Assembly (NCBI RefSeq): GCF_017652985.1
Contig: NZ_JAGGDJ010000021.1
Coordinates: 1-64,000 of the forward strand
Origin: Paenibacillus artemisiicola
GTDB taxonomy: Bacteria > Bacillota > Bacilli > Paenibacillales > Paenibacillaceae
Direction of reading: 5' to 3'
DNA length: 64,000 nucleotides
Positions 34,173-43,086 of this stretch are shown in pieces. The position numbers and the translations under genes were made by a program. Position 1 is the stretch's first letter. Each line of letters begins with the position of its first letter. Under the pieces are notes generated by a model. That model searched no databases. It worked only from the letters and a program-made list of their open reading frames with translations, and was not told where the DNA came from.

Positions 34173-36014
34173 ATGAACGTACTGCGCAAGCTGCCCATCC
34201 GCGGGCAGATGTATATGATCGCGCTGCTGACGATGGCCGTGTTCGTCGCGATCCTGCTGTTCAATTACAACCGCAGCGCCTCGTTCATCGCCAAAAACAA
34301 CGAAGTCTACACGAACGATATATTCGGGCAGATGGAGCAGACGATTCTGTCCAATTACGACGTCGTCAAATGGCTGACGTACAACATTGCTTACAATAAA
34401 TCGATCCAGGACTACCTGCTCGACGAGGACATGCTGTCCAAGGTGCAGCGGTACCCGACGATCAAGAACCTGTTCCTGAACCTCTCGACGGTGAAGCCGG
34501 GCATCTCGGACTTCGTCGTCGTCGGCAAGAACGGCGACTGGTTCTCGCTGCAGGGCTCGTCCGCCAGCGAGTTCGGCGACTTCATGCCGAAGAAGGCGGA
34601 TTCCTACTTCTCGAAGGTGCAGGAATGCAAGAGTCCCGTCGGCGCGTCGAGCTATTGCTTCGCGGTCGGCACGAATATCTTCTCGAGCGACCTGAAGCGA
34701 CAATACACGAACGTCATCGGGCGGATCATTCTCATCATCGACGCGTCGACGCTCACCGGCGGGTACGACCTGAAATCGCTGCAGCCGGGCACGGGCCTCT
34801 ACCTGCTCGACCGGACGGGCCGCATCTTCATGAGCAACGACCGCGGCATGATCGGCAAGCCGTTCGAGGTGCCGCCGATGACGGGCAACAGCGGCGTCGT
34901 CCGGCTGAACGGCGAACTGACGCATATCCAGGTGGACGAGCTGCCGCAGATCGGCGGCCGGATCGTCCGGGTCATTCCCGACGACGTCTTCTTCCGGGAC
35001 ATCCGCAAGCTGCAGCGGCAGTCGCTGCTGGCGCTGGCCGCGGGCATCCTGCTGCTGGCCGTGCCGTTCCTGCTCATCCTGAACAACATGATCTTCCCGA
35101 TGCGCAAGCTGTACCAGTACCTGCGCATCAGCGACAGCGGCGACCTCAACAAGCGGATCAACCTGCGCGGCTCCGCCGAGGCGGCCGTCATCGGCAACCG
35201 GTACAACCAGATGCTGTCGAGCGTGCAGCATTTGACGCGGCAGCTGGTGGAGTCGAACGAACGGCTGTACCGGACGGAGATCGAGAAGAAGCAGGCCGAA
35301 TTCGATTTTTTGAAAAGCCAGGTCAATCCGCATTTCCTGTACAACACGCTCGACGCCATCCGCGGCATCGCGGCGGAGCGCGAGGTGCCGGAGATCCGGG
35401 ATATGACGCGGTCGCTGTCGCGGATCTTCCGCTACAGCATCAAGGGGCACGACATCGTGCCGCTCGGGGAGGAGCTGCGCATCGTCGAAGCGTTCATGAA
35501 CATCCAGACGATCCGGTTCTCGCACCGGTTCCGGTTCGACTGCGCCGTGCCGGACGCGCTGCGCGCGATTCGGGTGCCGAAGATGATCCTGCAGCCGATC
35601 GTGGAGAACGCCGTCTACCACGGGCTCGAGCCCCAATACGAGCCGGGGGCGCTGACGCTGACGGCGTCCGTGGAAGGCGGCGCGTCCGGCGCGTCCGGCG
35701 ACGCGGCGGACGCCGGCAGCGAGGCGGGATTCCGCGGATCCGGCGAAGGCGGAGTTCTGGTCCTGACCGTCCGCGACGACGGCGTCGGCATGGACGAGGC
35801 GCGGCTCGCGGCCGTCCGCGAGCGGCTGGCGGACGGCGGGCGCGCCGCGGAACCGGACGGCAGCCACGGAATCGGGCTCTCGAACGTGCATCATCGGCTG
35901 CAGTTTCTCTACGGAAGCGATTACGGTCTTGCGATCGGCGGCCGGCCTAGAGCGGGCACCGAGGTGACGCTCCGCATCCCCATTCGGAAGGAAGGCGGTG
36001 ATTCGCATGTATAA
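34173..36014 (+). CDS. YesM-type sensor histidine kinase
   Basis: Senses an extracellular, probably sugar-related, signal and phosphorylates the regulator encoded next. The 613 residues have two membrane helices (about 15-31 and 286-306) flanking a roughly 250-residue extracytoplasmic domain, then a HAMP-like linker (MRKLYQYLRISDSGDLNKRI), the His_kinase motif QVNPHFLYNTLDAIRGIAA with His near 385, and an ATPase domain (IVENAVYHGLEP, VRDDGVGMDEARL, HGIGLSNVHHRLQF). An Ala/Gly/Ser-rich insert (about 505-530) interrupts the ATPase domain. The start lacks a strong ribosome site. The regulator gene overlaps by 8 bp. Confidence 0.92.
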   Translation: MNVLRKLPIRGQMYMIALLTMAVFVAILLFNYNRSASFIAKNNEVYTNDIFGQMEQTILSNYDVVKWLTYNIAYNKSIQDYLLDEDMLSKVQRYPTIKNLFLNLSTVKPGISDFVVVGKNGDWFSLQGSSASEFGDFMPKKADSYFSKVQECKSPVGASSYCFAVGTNIFSSDLKRQYTNVIGRIILIIDASTLTGGYDLKSLQPGTGLYLLDRTGRIFMSNDRGMIGKPFEVPPMTGNSGVVRLNGELTHIQVDELPQIGGRIVRVIPDDVFFRDIRKLQRQSLLALAAGILLLAVPFLLILNNMIFPMRKLYQYLRISDSGDLNKRINLRGSAEAAVIGNRYNQMLSSVQHLTRQLVESNERLYRTEIEKKQAEFDFLKSQVNPHFLYNTLDAIRGIAAEREVPEIRDMTRSLSRIFRYSIKGHDIVPLGEELRIVEAFMNIQTIRFSHRFRFDCAVPDALRAIRVPKMILQPIVENAVYHGLEPQYEPGALTLTASVEGGASGASGDAADAGSEAGFRGSGEGGVLVLTVRDDGVGMDEARLAAVRERLADGGRAAEPDGSHGIGLSNVHHRLQFLYGSDYGLAIGGRPRAGTEVTLRIPIRKEGGDSHV

Positions 36015-37425
36015 GGCCATGCTCGTGGACGACGAGCAGTGGGTCGTGGCCAATTTGCGCAGCGCGGTGGATTGGGCGCGGTTCGGCTTCGAGATCGCCG
36101 GCACGGAGACGCACAGCCCGACGGCGCGCGAACGGATCCGGGAGCTGCGTCCGGACGTCGTGTTCGTCGACATCCGCATGCCGGAGATCAGCGGGCTCGA
36201 GCTGATCAAGCAGTGCCGGGAGCATCAGCCGGACATGCTGTTCATCGTGGTCAGCGGCTTCGCCGAGTTCTCGTACGTGCAGAAGTGCCTGAATTTGGGC
36301 GCGATCGGCTACTGCCTGAAGCCCGTCGAGGAAGAGGAGCTCGTGCCGCTGCTCAAGAAAGCGAAGGACATCCTGGACGAACGGGCGGAGAAGGACGTGC
36401 CGTCCATGCTCGAATGCCTGATGGAGGATACGCCGCCGGGCCTGGAGCGGTTCGCGCGGCTGCTGGCGCAAGCGGGCATCGAGCCCGGCCGGGGGATGCG
36501 CGTGGTCGCGGCCGTGGACCTCGAAGGCCCCGAGCCGCTGCCGCCGTACCGCCACGTCAAGCTGAACGGGCGCAGCGGCAGGAGCCTGTATATCGCCGAG
36601 GAGGACGCGCAAGCGCCGCTGCTGGAGCATCTGCGCCGGTACGAAGGCCAGTACGCGGGCATCGGCCTCAGCCGGCCCGTGCACCGCGCCGAGGCGGTCA
36701 AGGCGGCGATCGAGGAAGCGGAGATGGCGGCGTGCCAGTATTTCATCGCGGGCCGGCCGGCGGTGTGCCAGGCGGGCGAGCCGAAGGGGTACGGGGACTT
36801 CAAAGGGCTGTCGGAGGCGCTTCGGAAGCGGGACATGTCCGAGCTGACGAAGCTGTACGAGGACTATGCCGGCTGGTTCCGAACGGGCGCGTACCGGATC
36901 AAGCACGCGTTCTTCCTGTACAACACGGTATTGACCGCCATCCTCCAGGAGCAGCGGACGGACGCGGAGCAGCTGGAAGACTACCTGCTGATCGATTACG
37001 AGCGGCTGATCGAGCGGTACGAGAATCTCGGCGAGCTGCTGCGGGATTTGCAGCGGATGACGACGGCCTATCTGGGCGGCCTGTACGTCCAGGGGCAGGG
37101 ACAGATCCGCAGCGACGCGTTCCTCGCGGTGCTGCGCTACGTGAACGACCATTACAACCGGAACCTGACGCTGCAGATGCTGGCGGACGAGTTTTACATG
37201 AACCGCAACTACATCGGCCAGCTGTTCATCAAGCATGTCAGCCGGTCGTTCACCGATTACTTGGCCGAGCTTCGGATCCGCCGGGCGTGCGAGCTGCTGC
37301 GGGACAGCAATCTGCCCGTGCACCGGGTCGGCGAAGAGGTCGGCTACCACGACGCGTATTACTTCAGCAAGATTTTCAAAAAGATGACCGGCAGGACACC
37401 CAGAGCCTACAGGACGAACGAGTGA
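36007..37425 (+). CDS. YesN-type response regulator (REC + AraC DNA-binding domain)
   Basis: Partner of the preceding kinase; should activate the ABC importer genes downstream. The 472 residues start with a receiver domain (KAMLVDDEQWVVANLRSAVD; phospho-acceptor Asp near 55 in VVFVDIRMPEISGLEL; conserved Lys in YCLKPVEEEEL). A roughly 230-residue middle region of unclear fold follows. The AraC double helix-turn-helix is at about 372-470 (NLTLQMLADEFYMNRNYIGQ, VHRVGEEVGYHDAYYFSKIF). ATG 36007 lies inside the end of the kinase gene, so translation is coupled; the GTG three codons earlier is less likely. Confidence 0.92.
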   Translation: MYKAMLVDDEQWVVANLRSAVDWARFGFEIAGTETHSPTARERIRELRPDVVFVDIRMPEISGLELIKQCREHQPDMLFIVVSGFAEFSYVQKCLNLGAIGYCLKPVEEEELVPLLKKAKDILDERAEKDVPSMLECLMEDTPPGLERFARLLAQAGIEPGRGMRVVAAVDLEGPEPLPPYRHVKLNGRSGRSLYIAEEDAQAPLLEHLRRYEGQYAGIGLSRPVHRAEAVKAAIEEAEMAACQYFIAGRPAVCQAGEPKGYGDFKGLSEALRKRDMSELTKLYEDYAGWFRTGAYRIKHAFFLYNTVLTAILQEQRTDAEQLEDYLLIDYERLIERYENLGELLRDLQRMTTAYLGGLYVQGQGQIRSDAFLAVLRYVNDHYNRNLTLQMLADEFYMNRNYIGQLFIKHVSRSFTDYLAELRIRRACELLRDSNLPVHRVGEEVGYHDAYYFSKIFKKMTGRTPRAYRTNE

Positions 37426-37451
37426 GCGAGCCTGCCGCGGTCAAGCAGGAC

Positions 37452-37494
37452 GAGGGGCCTTTCTCCGGGTAACGGCGGGAAGGGCCTCTTTTTG
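37452..37494 (+). terminator. rho-independent terminator
   Basis: GAGG plus CCTTTCTCCG can pair, with small bulges, with CGGCGGGAAGG plus CCTC, followed by five T. It separates the two-component genes from the ABC operon. Confidence 0.75.
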
Positions 37495-37644
37495 TCTTCC
37501 GCTAGGCCGCGCTAGGCGGCGCGAGCCAAAAAATGGACGATTGCGCGATGATTTTGTCTTCTCGCTCGGGATTGCGGTCAGCGGGCGTGCGCCGCGGCGG
37601 CAAAAGATCGATGTCCATTACAAAATCGGCTGGCTTTTACCAAT

Positions 37645-37658
37645 GGTAAGCGCTTTCA
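37645..37658 (+). promoter_or_regulatory. cre-like catabolite repression site
   Basis: GGTAAGCGCTTTCA matches the cre consensus TGNAANCGNNNNCA except at position 1. It lies about 70 bp upstream of the first permease gene, suggesting CcpA control of the importer. Confidence 0.65.
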
Positions 37659-37725
37659 AACTTGTCTAGAATGGGAGTTGTCAACAGACGGCGACAGCAT
37701 ACCCGAAGGCGAGGAGAGGTGCAGG

Positions 37726-38721
37726 ATGAATGGAACGGTTTCGCGCGAAGGGACGGTTCGGCCCGGCTACGGCGCTCCGCCGCGAACGGAGGACGAGAAG
37801 CGCTTGAAGCGGGCGCGGCTGTGGCGAAGAGTGAAGCAGTACCGGGTGTTCTACCTGCTGCTCATTCCGGTCGTCGCGTTCTACGCGGTCTTCTCGTACG
37901 TGCCGATGTACGGCATTACGCTGGCGTTCAAGAAGTACATGTTCAACAAAGGCGTGCTGCATAGCCCGTGGGTCGGGCTGGACAATTTTCGCTACATCTT
38001 CCGCTACTCGGACTTCTGGACGGCGTTCCGCAACACGATTCTGATCAGCTGCGGCCGGCTGCTCGTCGAGTTTCCGATGGCGATCATCATGGCGCTGCTG
38101 CTGAACGAGATCGCCCGTTCGAAGATGAAGCGGCTCTACCAGACGGTGTTCACGTTCCCGCACTTCCTGTCGTGGGTCGTGCTCGGGGGCATTCTGGTCA
38201 ACATTCTCGGCAACACGGGCGCGATCGCGACGCTGTTCGCGAAGCTCGACCTGCCTTACGTCAGCTTCCTCGGCGATCCCGCCACCTTCCGGCCGCTGCT
38301 CTATATTACGAACATCTGGAAGGAAGCCGGCTGGGGCGCGATCATCTATTTCGCGGCGATCGCGGGCATCAGCCCGGAGCTCTACGAAGCGGCGTACGTC
38401 GACGGGGCGAACCGCTGGAAGCAGATGCTCCATATTACGTGGCCTTCGATCCGCGGCGTCGTCGCGATGATGCTCATTCTGGCGGTCGGCGGCATCATGG
38501 ACGGCGGCTTCGACCAGATCTTCAACCTCTACAGCGCGCCGGTCTACCAGGTCGCGGACACGCTCGATACGTTCATGTACCGGCTGTCCTTCGCGGGCCG
38601 CGTCAATCTCGGCTTCGGCATCGTGACGGCGGTCGGCCTGTTCAAATCGATCATCAGCCTCTGCCTGCTCGTCATCGCCAACCAGCTCGTCAAACGTCTC
38701 GGACAGGAGGGACTCGTCTAA
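37726..38721 (+). CDS. carbohydrate ABC transporter permease, LplB family
   Basis: One of two membrane subunits of a sugar importer. The 331 residues have six membrane segments after a charged N-terminus, opening with YRVFYLLLIPVVAFYAVFSY and PMYGITLAFKKYMF, the LplB signature. The EAA loop for ATPase contact is YEAAYVDGANRWKQMLHITW near 223. The start ATG 37726 follows GAGGAGAGG; the frame is open upstream without a site. No ATPase gene is in the cluster, so a shared MsmX-type ATPase is expected. Confidence 0.92.
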   Translation: MNGTVSREGTVRPGYGAPPRTEDEKRLKRARLWRRVKQYRVFYLLLIPVVAFYAVFSYVPMYGITLAFKKYMFNKGVLHSPWVGLDNFRYIFRYSDFWTAFRNTILISCGRLLVEFPMAIIMALLLNEIARSKMKRLYQTVFTFPHFLSWVVLGGILVNILGNTGAIATLFAKLDLPYVSFLGDPATFRPLLYITNIWKEAGWGAIIYFAAIAGISPELYEAAYVDGANRWKQMLHITWPSIRGVVAMMLILAVGGIMDGGFDQIFNLYSAPVYQVADTLDTFMYRLSFAGRVNLGFGIVTAVGLFKSIISLCLLVIANQLVKRLGQEGLV

Positions 38722-39626
38722 TGGCCGACGCAACCTTAACGAATCCGACCGAGCACGGGGAGCGCCTCGCGAACCGGGGCAAGAGCAAGGCGGACCTGCT
38801 GCTGCACGCGATCTTCATCGTGCTCGGCATCTGCGCCGTCTTCCCGTTCTACACCGTCATCATCACGTCGTTCGGCACGCCGAAGGGGATGCTGCTGCCG
38901 ACGCACTTCACGCTGGAAGGCTACAAGCAGATCATCGAGTTCGGCATCGGGCGGGCGTTCGTCGTCTCGTCGCTGGTCACGCTGACCGGCACGGCGCTCA
39001 GCCTCACGCTGACGATCATCGCGGCGTACGCGCTGTCCAAGAAGGCGATGCCCGGGCGCAACGTGCTGATGACGATCATCATCTTCACGATGTTCTTCGG
39101 CGGCGGCCTCATCCCGTATTACTTGACGGTGAAGGGCGTCGGCCTGTACAACAGCTACCTGGTCATGATCCTCCCGTCGGCGATCAGCACGTATTACGTC
39201 TGGATCATGATGAGCTTCTTCCGGGACTTCCCGGCGAGCCTGGAGGAATCGGCGCGGATCGACGGCGCCGGCGACCTGACGATTCTGCTGCGGATCGTCA
39301 TCCCGACCTCGCTGCCGGTGCTCGCGTCCATCTCGCTCTTCTACGCGGTGGACCGCTGGAACGACTGGTACGGCCCGATGCTGTTCCTGTCGGACTCCGA
39401 CAAGTACCCGCTGCAGCTGATGCTGCGGAACATCCTGATGAACATCAGCCAGATTCTGAGCAAGAACGTCGGCATGTCCGCCGTCGACCAGTCCAAAATC
39501 AACATTCCCCAGGAAGCGATGCAAATGGCGGCGATCGTCATCGCGAGCTTCCCGATCATGGCCGTCTATCCGTTCCTGCAAAAGTATTTCGCCAAGGGGG
39601 TGATGGTCGGCTCCATCAAGGGCTGA
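38721..39626 (+). CDS. carbohydrate ABC transporter permease, YtcP/LplC family
   Basis: Second membrane subunit of the same importer. The 301 residues carry six membrane helices, with AVFPFYTVIITSFGTPKGML at the start, an FFGGGLIPYYLTVKGVGLYN segment typical of YtcP proteins, the EAA loop LEESARIDGAGDLTILLRIV near 174 and the C-terminus FLQKYFAKGVMVGSIKG. The ATG overlaps the stop of the preceding gene in TAATG, and AGGAGGG lies just before it. Confidence 0.93.
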   Translation: MADATLTNPTEHGERLANRGKSKADLLLHAIFIVLGICAVFPFYTVIITSFGTPKGMLLPTHFTLEGYKQIIEFGIGRAFVVSSLVTLTGTALSLTLTIIAAYALSKKAMPGRNVLMTIIIFTMFFGGGLIPYYLTVKGVGLYNSYLVMILPSAISTYYVWIMMSFFRDFPASLEESARIDGAGDLTILLRIVIPTSLPVLASISLFYAVDRWNDWYGPMLFLSDSDKYPLQLMLRNILMNISQILSKNVGMSAVDQSKINIPQEAMQMAAIVIASFPIMAVYPFLQKYFAKGVMVGSIKG

Positions 39627-39703
39627 CGATCCTTCCCGAACGCGACATGCAAGCCATCGTACGCAACCATTGCGGGGTCAATCCATTAGAGGAGGCAATC
39701 GCC

Positions 39704-41320
39704 ATGAAGAAAGGCCAAACCTTAGCCGCGGGCATCGCGAGCCTGGCGCTCGCCGCGAGTCTGCTCGCCGGCTGCAGCTCGAATTCCGGGAACGGGGGAA
39801 CGGACAACGCCCCGGCCGCGTCCGATAACGGAGCGGGCGCGAACGCGGGTTCGAACGGGAACGCCGGCGCCGCGCAGGACGATCCGTTCAAGGAGCATCT
39901 GGACATTTCGCTCGCCTTCTACGACATCGCCACCTCGATCAAAGCCGACCAGCCCGATCCGATGCTTCAGATGATCGAGAAGAAATTCAACATCACGATC
40001 AAGCCCGTGAACGAATCGTGGGGCGACTACGGGGACCGCACGAAGCTGTGGGCGGCTTCCGGCCAGCTTCCGGACGCGTTCTTCTTCGACCAGACGAGCG
40101 GGGACCTCGTCAACCAATGGGCCGACCAGGGCATCATCAAGCCGCTGCCGGACGACATGAGCGCCTACCCGAACCTGAAGAAATACGTCGATCTGCCGGA
40201 CGTGGCCGGCGCAGCGGCGGCGGACGGCAAGAACTACTTCATTCCGCGCATGCTGGCCAACCGCAACGAGCTGCCGATGGACCGGGGCATCGAGATCCGC
40301 AAGGACTGGATGGACGAACTCGGCCTGAAAGATCCGACGACGTACGACGAGCTGAAGAACGTGCTGAAGACGATCGCCGACAAGAAGCACGTCATCGGCA
40401 TCACGGCCGGCGGCATCGGCTGGATCCGCGAGAGCGTGTTCCAGAACATCAACCCGGCGTCCACGTGGTGGCAGAAGGTGAACGGCCAATGGCAGCCGGG
40501 CTGGATGACGGACGGCTTCGCGGAGCAGGTCGCGCAGATCCGGGACCTGTACCAATCCGGCCTGCTGGACAAAGACTTCGCGCTGCCGAACGTCGACGCG
40601 GAGAATAAATTCATGCAGGGCAAGGCGGCCGCGCTCGTGACGACGCCGAAGACGATGAACGCCGAGCCGGCGCTGTGGAACAAGGCGAATCCCAACTCCA
40701 ACATTCTCGATCACGTGAAGATTCTGAACCCGGTGCCGACCGCGGACGGGAAAAACTACCTGTACGGCTACTTCGACTACTGGTCCGGCACGCTGTTCAG
40801 CGGCAACACGTCGGACGAGAAGCAGGCGCGCCTGCTGGCGCTGATGGATTGGCTCGCTTCGCCGGAAGGGCAGAAAGTGACGCGCTACGGCTTGCAGGGC
40901 GTGGACTGGGAGCCGAACGGCGACATGGTGACGAACAAGCACAAGGACGAGAAGGATTTCGACCTGATGAAGCTGTACCCGTCCAACAACGTGTTCGGCG
41001 CGCTGGCCATCTGGTCGGACGGCAACAAATACGTCGAGGGCTATCCGGCGACGGAGACGGGCAAGGTCCAGGAGTACATCGACAAAGTCGAGGCCGAGCA
41101 GCTGCAGGCCGGCGAGAAGCCGCCGATCAACTGGATCGTGAACTCCTTCGCCAGCTCGCTCAACACGGGCGGCGGGGACTTGGACGCCCTCGTCACGAAG
41201 CTGGTCATCGGCAACGAGGACATCAAGGCGGCCATGAAGAAATACGCCGACGAGCAGATGGGCCTCGGGCTCTCGGACGCGATCAAGGCCGTCAACGACA
41301 AGTATCCCGACGAGAATTAA
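39704..41320 (+). CDS. extracellular solute-binding lipoprotein of the ABC importer
   Basis: Binds the substrate outside the membrane and delivers it to the two permeases. The 538 residues begin with a lipoprotein signal (KKGQTLAAGIASLALAASLL) and the lipobox LLAGCSS with Cys near 24, then a Gly/Asn/Ala-rich linker (about 27-50). The mature part resembles family 1 binding proteins of the LipO/YtcQ group (EIRKDWMDELGLKDPTTYDE, DGKNYLYGYFDYWSG). ATG 39704 follows GAGGAGG by 8 nt. The ligand is not readable; neighbouring DUF4091 genes suggest a glycan. A terminator follows. Confidence 0.92.
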   Translation: MKKGQTLAAGIASLALAASLLAGCSSNSGNGGTDNAPAASDNGAGANAGSNGNAGAAQDDPFKEHLDISLAFYDIATSIKADQPDPMLQMIEKKFNITIKPVNESWGDYGDRTKLWAASGQLPDAFFFDQTSGDLVNQWADQGIIKPLPDDMSAYPNLKKYVDLPDVAGAAAADGKNYFIPRMLANRNELPMDRGIEIRKDWMDELGLKDPTTYDELKNVLKTIADKKHVIGITAGGIGWIRESVFQNINPASTWWQKVNGQWQPGWMTDGFAEQVAQIRDLYQSGLLDKDFALPNVDAENKFMQGKAAALVTTPKTMNAEPALWNKANPNSNILDHVKILNPVPTADGKNYLYGYFDYWSGTLFSGNTSDEKQARLLALMDWLASPEGQKVTRYGLQGVDWEPNGDMVTNKHKDEKDFDLMKLYPSNNVFGALAIWSDGNKYVEGYPATETGKVQEYIDKVEAEQLQAGEKPPINWIVNSFASSLNTGGGDLDALVTKLVIGNEDIKAAMKKYADEQMGLGLSDAIKAVNDKYPDEN

Positions 41321-41378
41321 GCGGCAAAGACGCGGCTTGGGGGCGGATTGCCGGGCTACTAGCGAAGCAGGATCGAAG

Positions 41379-41403
41379 AGGCGGCCGGTTCGGCCGCCTT
41401 TTT
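41379..41403 (+). terminator. rho-independent terminator
   Basis: AGGCGGCCG pairs with CGGCCGCCT around GTT and runs into five T. It ends the importer operon before the DUF4091 pair. Confidence 0.9.
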
Positions 41404-41466
41404 CGCGGGATTTGGCAGCACTGAACGCGGATGAATCCGCTCACGGACCAAGGAGGGAACGCGAAG

Positions 41467-43086
41467 ATGAACTATGAAGTCGTCCATGCGCACGAATGGC
41501 TGTATCCCGACAGCGAGGCGCGGGAAGACGGGGCGAAGGCGATCGAGCTGGCCGCCGCCCGGGGCGGCCATGCCGGCTGCCAGCTGCTGCTGAACGGCGC
41601 CGTGCCGGGAGCGCCGCTGCGGGCGGCATTTCGAGGCGGACCGCGGGCCGAAGGCGGACGCGGCGAGCCGGAGGCCGAGCTCTACCGGCTGCGCGACATT
41701 CTCGTCGAGCGGAATACGGGGCCGGTCGGCTTTTGCCTGCAGCCGGGCGAATCGGCGGCGGGCTACGCGACCCGGGAAGCGCCGTTCCGGCTGTTCGAGG
41801 CGCTGCGGCCGCTGACGGCCGATGCCGTCGCCGAAGCGCCGACGGAGGCGCTGTACGTCTGCTGGGCCGTTCCGGCGGACGCCGAGCCCGGCGCATACGT
41901 CGGCGAGCTGACCGTCGAGGCCGGGAGCGGGGCGGTCCGGATTCCGGTGCGGATCGACGTCTGCGCCGCCGCCGTGCCGGCGAAGGAGACGCTCGCGGTC
42001 ACGAACTGGTTCAGCCTCGCGAACATGGCGAGCCGGTACGGGTTGGAGGTATGGTCCGAGCCGCATTGGGCCATGATCCGCAAGTACGGGCTGCTGATGC
42101 GCCGGGCGCGGCAGACGCATTTTTGGGTGCCGCTGGAGGCGGTGACCGTCGAGCTCGCGGGCGAACACCGGTACCGGTTCGACTTCGCCCGGGCCGAGCG
42201 GCTCATCCGGCTCTATCTCGGCCTCGGCTTCACCGGCATCGAAGGCGGCCTGCTCGCCGGGCGAAAGGACTTTCGGGGCGCGGAATTCCACGTCTGGAAC
42301 ACGTGGAACGGCGGCGAGGCCTTGCGCGCGGTCGCCGCGGAGGGGTACGCGTTTCTGGCGCAGTATTTGACGGCTTGGCGGGCGTTCCTGGAGGAGCGCG
42401 GCTGGCTGCCGCTTCTCGTCCAGCACGTCGCCGACGAGCCGACGGAGAACAGCAAGCACGAGTACCGGATGCTGTCCGCGATCGTGCGCAAGCATCTGCC
42501 CGGCGTGCCGCTGCTCGAGGCGGTGGAGACGCATGACCTCGGCGGGGCCGTCGACATCTGGATCCCGAAGAACGTCTACTACGAGGAGCACCGCGCCGCG
42601 TTCGAGGAGATCCGGTCGCTCGGGGACCGGCTGTGGTTCTATACCTGCTGCTATCCGGGCGGCGCCTACCTGAACCGGCTGTGGGACATGCCTTTGCTGC
42701 GGACCCGGTATTTGCATTGGGCGAATTATTTATACGGGCTCGATGGTTTCCTGCACTGGGGTCTCAACCATTGCGACGCGGACAAGGACCCGTACGAGCA
42801 GACCGGCCTGCTCTTCCCGCCGGGCGATACGCATCTCGTCTATCCCGGCGCGGACGGGCCGCTCGGCAGCATGCGGCTCGAGGCGATGCGGGCGGGCATC
42901 GAGGATTACGAGCTGCTGCGCCTGCTCGCCGCCAAGGACAAGGCCGCGGCGGACGCGATCGTCGCGGACTGCCTGACGAGCTTCCATGAGATGAACGAGG
43001 ACGCGGACCATTTCGCCGCCGCGCACCGCCGGCTGCTCGCGGCCGCGTCGGAGGCGTGCATGACGGAAGGAGGGGATGCGCCATGA
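41467..43086 (+). CDS. DUF4091 / GH123-like glycoside hydrolase candidate
   Basis: DUF4091 proteins share the catalytic fold of GH123 N-acetyl-beta-galactosaminidases. The 539 residues have an N-terminal beta-rich part and a TIM-barrel-like part with HVADEPTENSKHEYRMLSAI near 320, whose Asp-Glu fits the GH123 catalytic pair, then WFYTCCYPGGAYLNRLWDMP, YGLDGFLHWGLNH and LVYPGADGPLGSMRLEAMRA. No signal peptide is seen, so it is probably intracellular, acting on imported oligosaccharides. AAGGAGG lies 10 nt before ATG 41467. The next gene is a paralogue overlapping by 4 bp. Activity is inferred from fold only. Confidence 0.8.
   Translation: MNYEVVHAHEWLYPDSEAREDGAKAIELAAARGGHAGCQLLLNGAVPGAPLRAAFRGGPRAEGGRGEPEAELYRLRDILVERNTGPVGFCLQPGESAAGYATREAPFRLFEALRPLTADAVAEAPTEALYVCWAVPADAEPGAYVGELTVEAGSGAVRIPVRIDVCAAAVPAKETLAVTNWFSLANMASRYGLEVWSEPHWAMIRKYGLLMRRARQTHFWVPLEAVTVELAGEHRYRFDFARAERLIRLYLGLGFTGIEGGLLAGRKDFRGAEFHVWNTWNGGEALRAVAAEGYAFLAQYLTAWRAFLEERGWLPLLVQHVADEPTENSKHEYRMLSAIVRKHLPGVPLLEAVETHDLGGAVDIWIPKNVYYEEHRAAFEEIRSLGDRLWFYTCCYPGGAYLNRLWDMPLLRTRYLHWANYLYGLDGFLHWGLNHCDADKDPYEQTGLLFPPGDTHLVYPGADGPLGSMRLEAMRAGIEDYELLRLLAAKDKAAADAIVADCLTSFHEMNEDADHFAAAHRRLLAAASEACMTEGGDAP

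Larger units (their letters stand above)
37426..37725. other. control region between the two-component genes and the ABC operon
   Basis: A gap of 300 nt with no gene. It holds the terminator at 37452, GC-rich unassigned sequence to about 37620, a catabolite-responsive element at 37645 and a possible -10 TAGAAT near 37667, then the permease ribosome site GAGGAGAGG. Confidence 0.55.
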
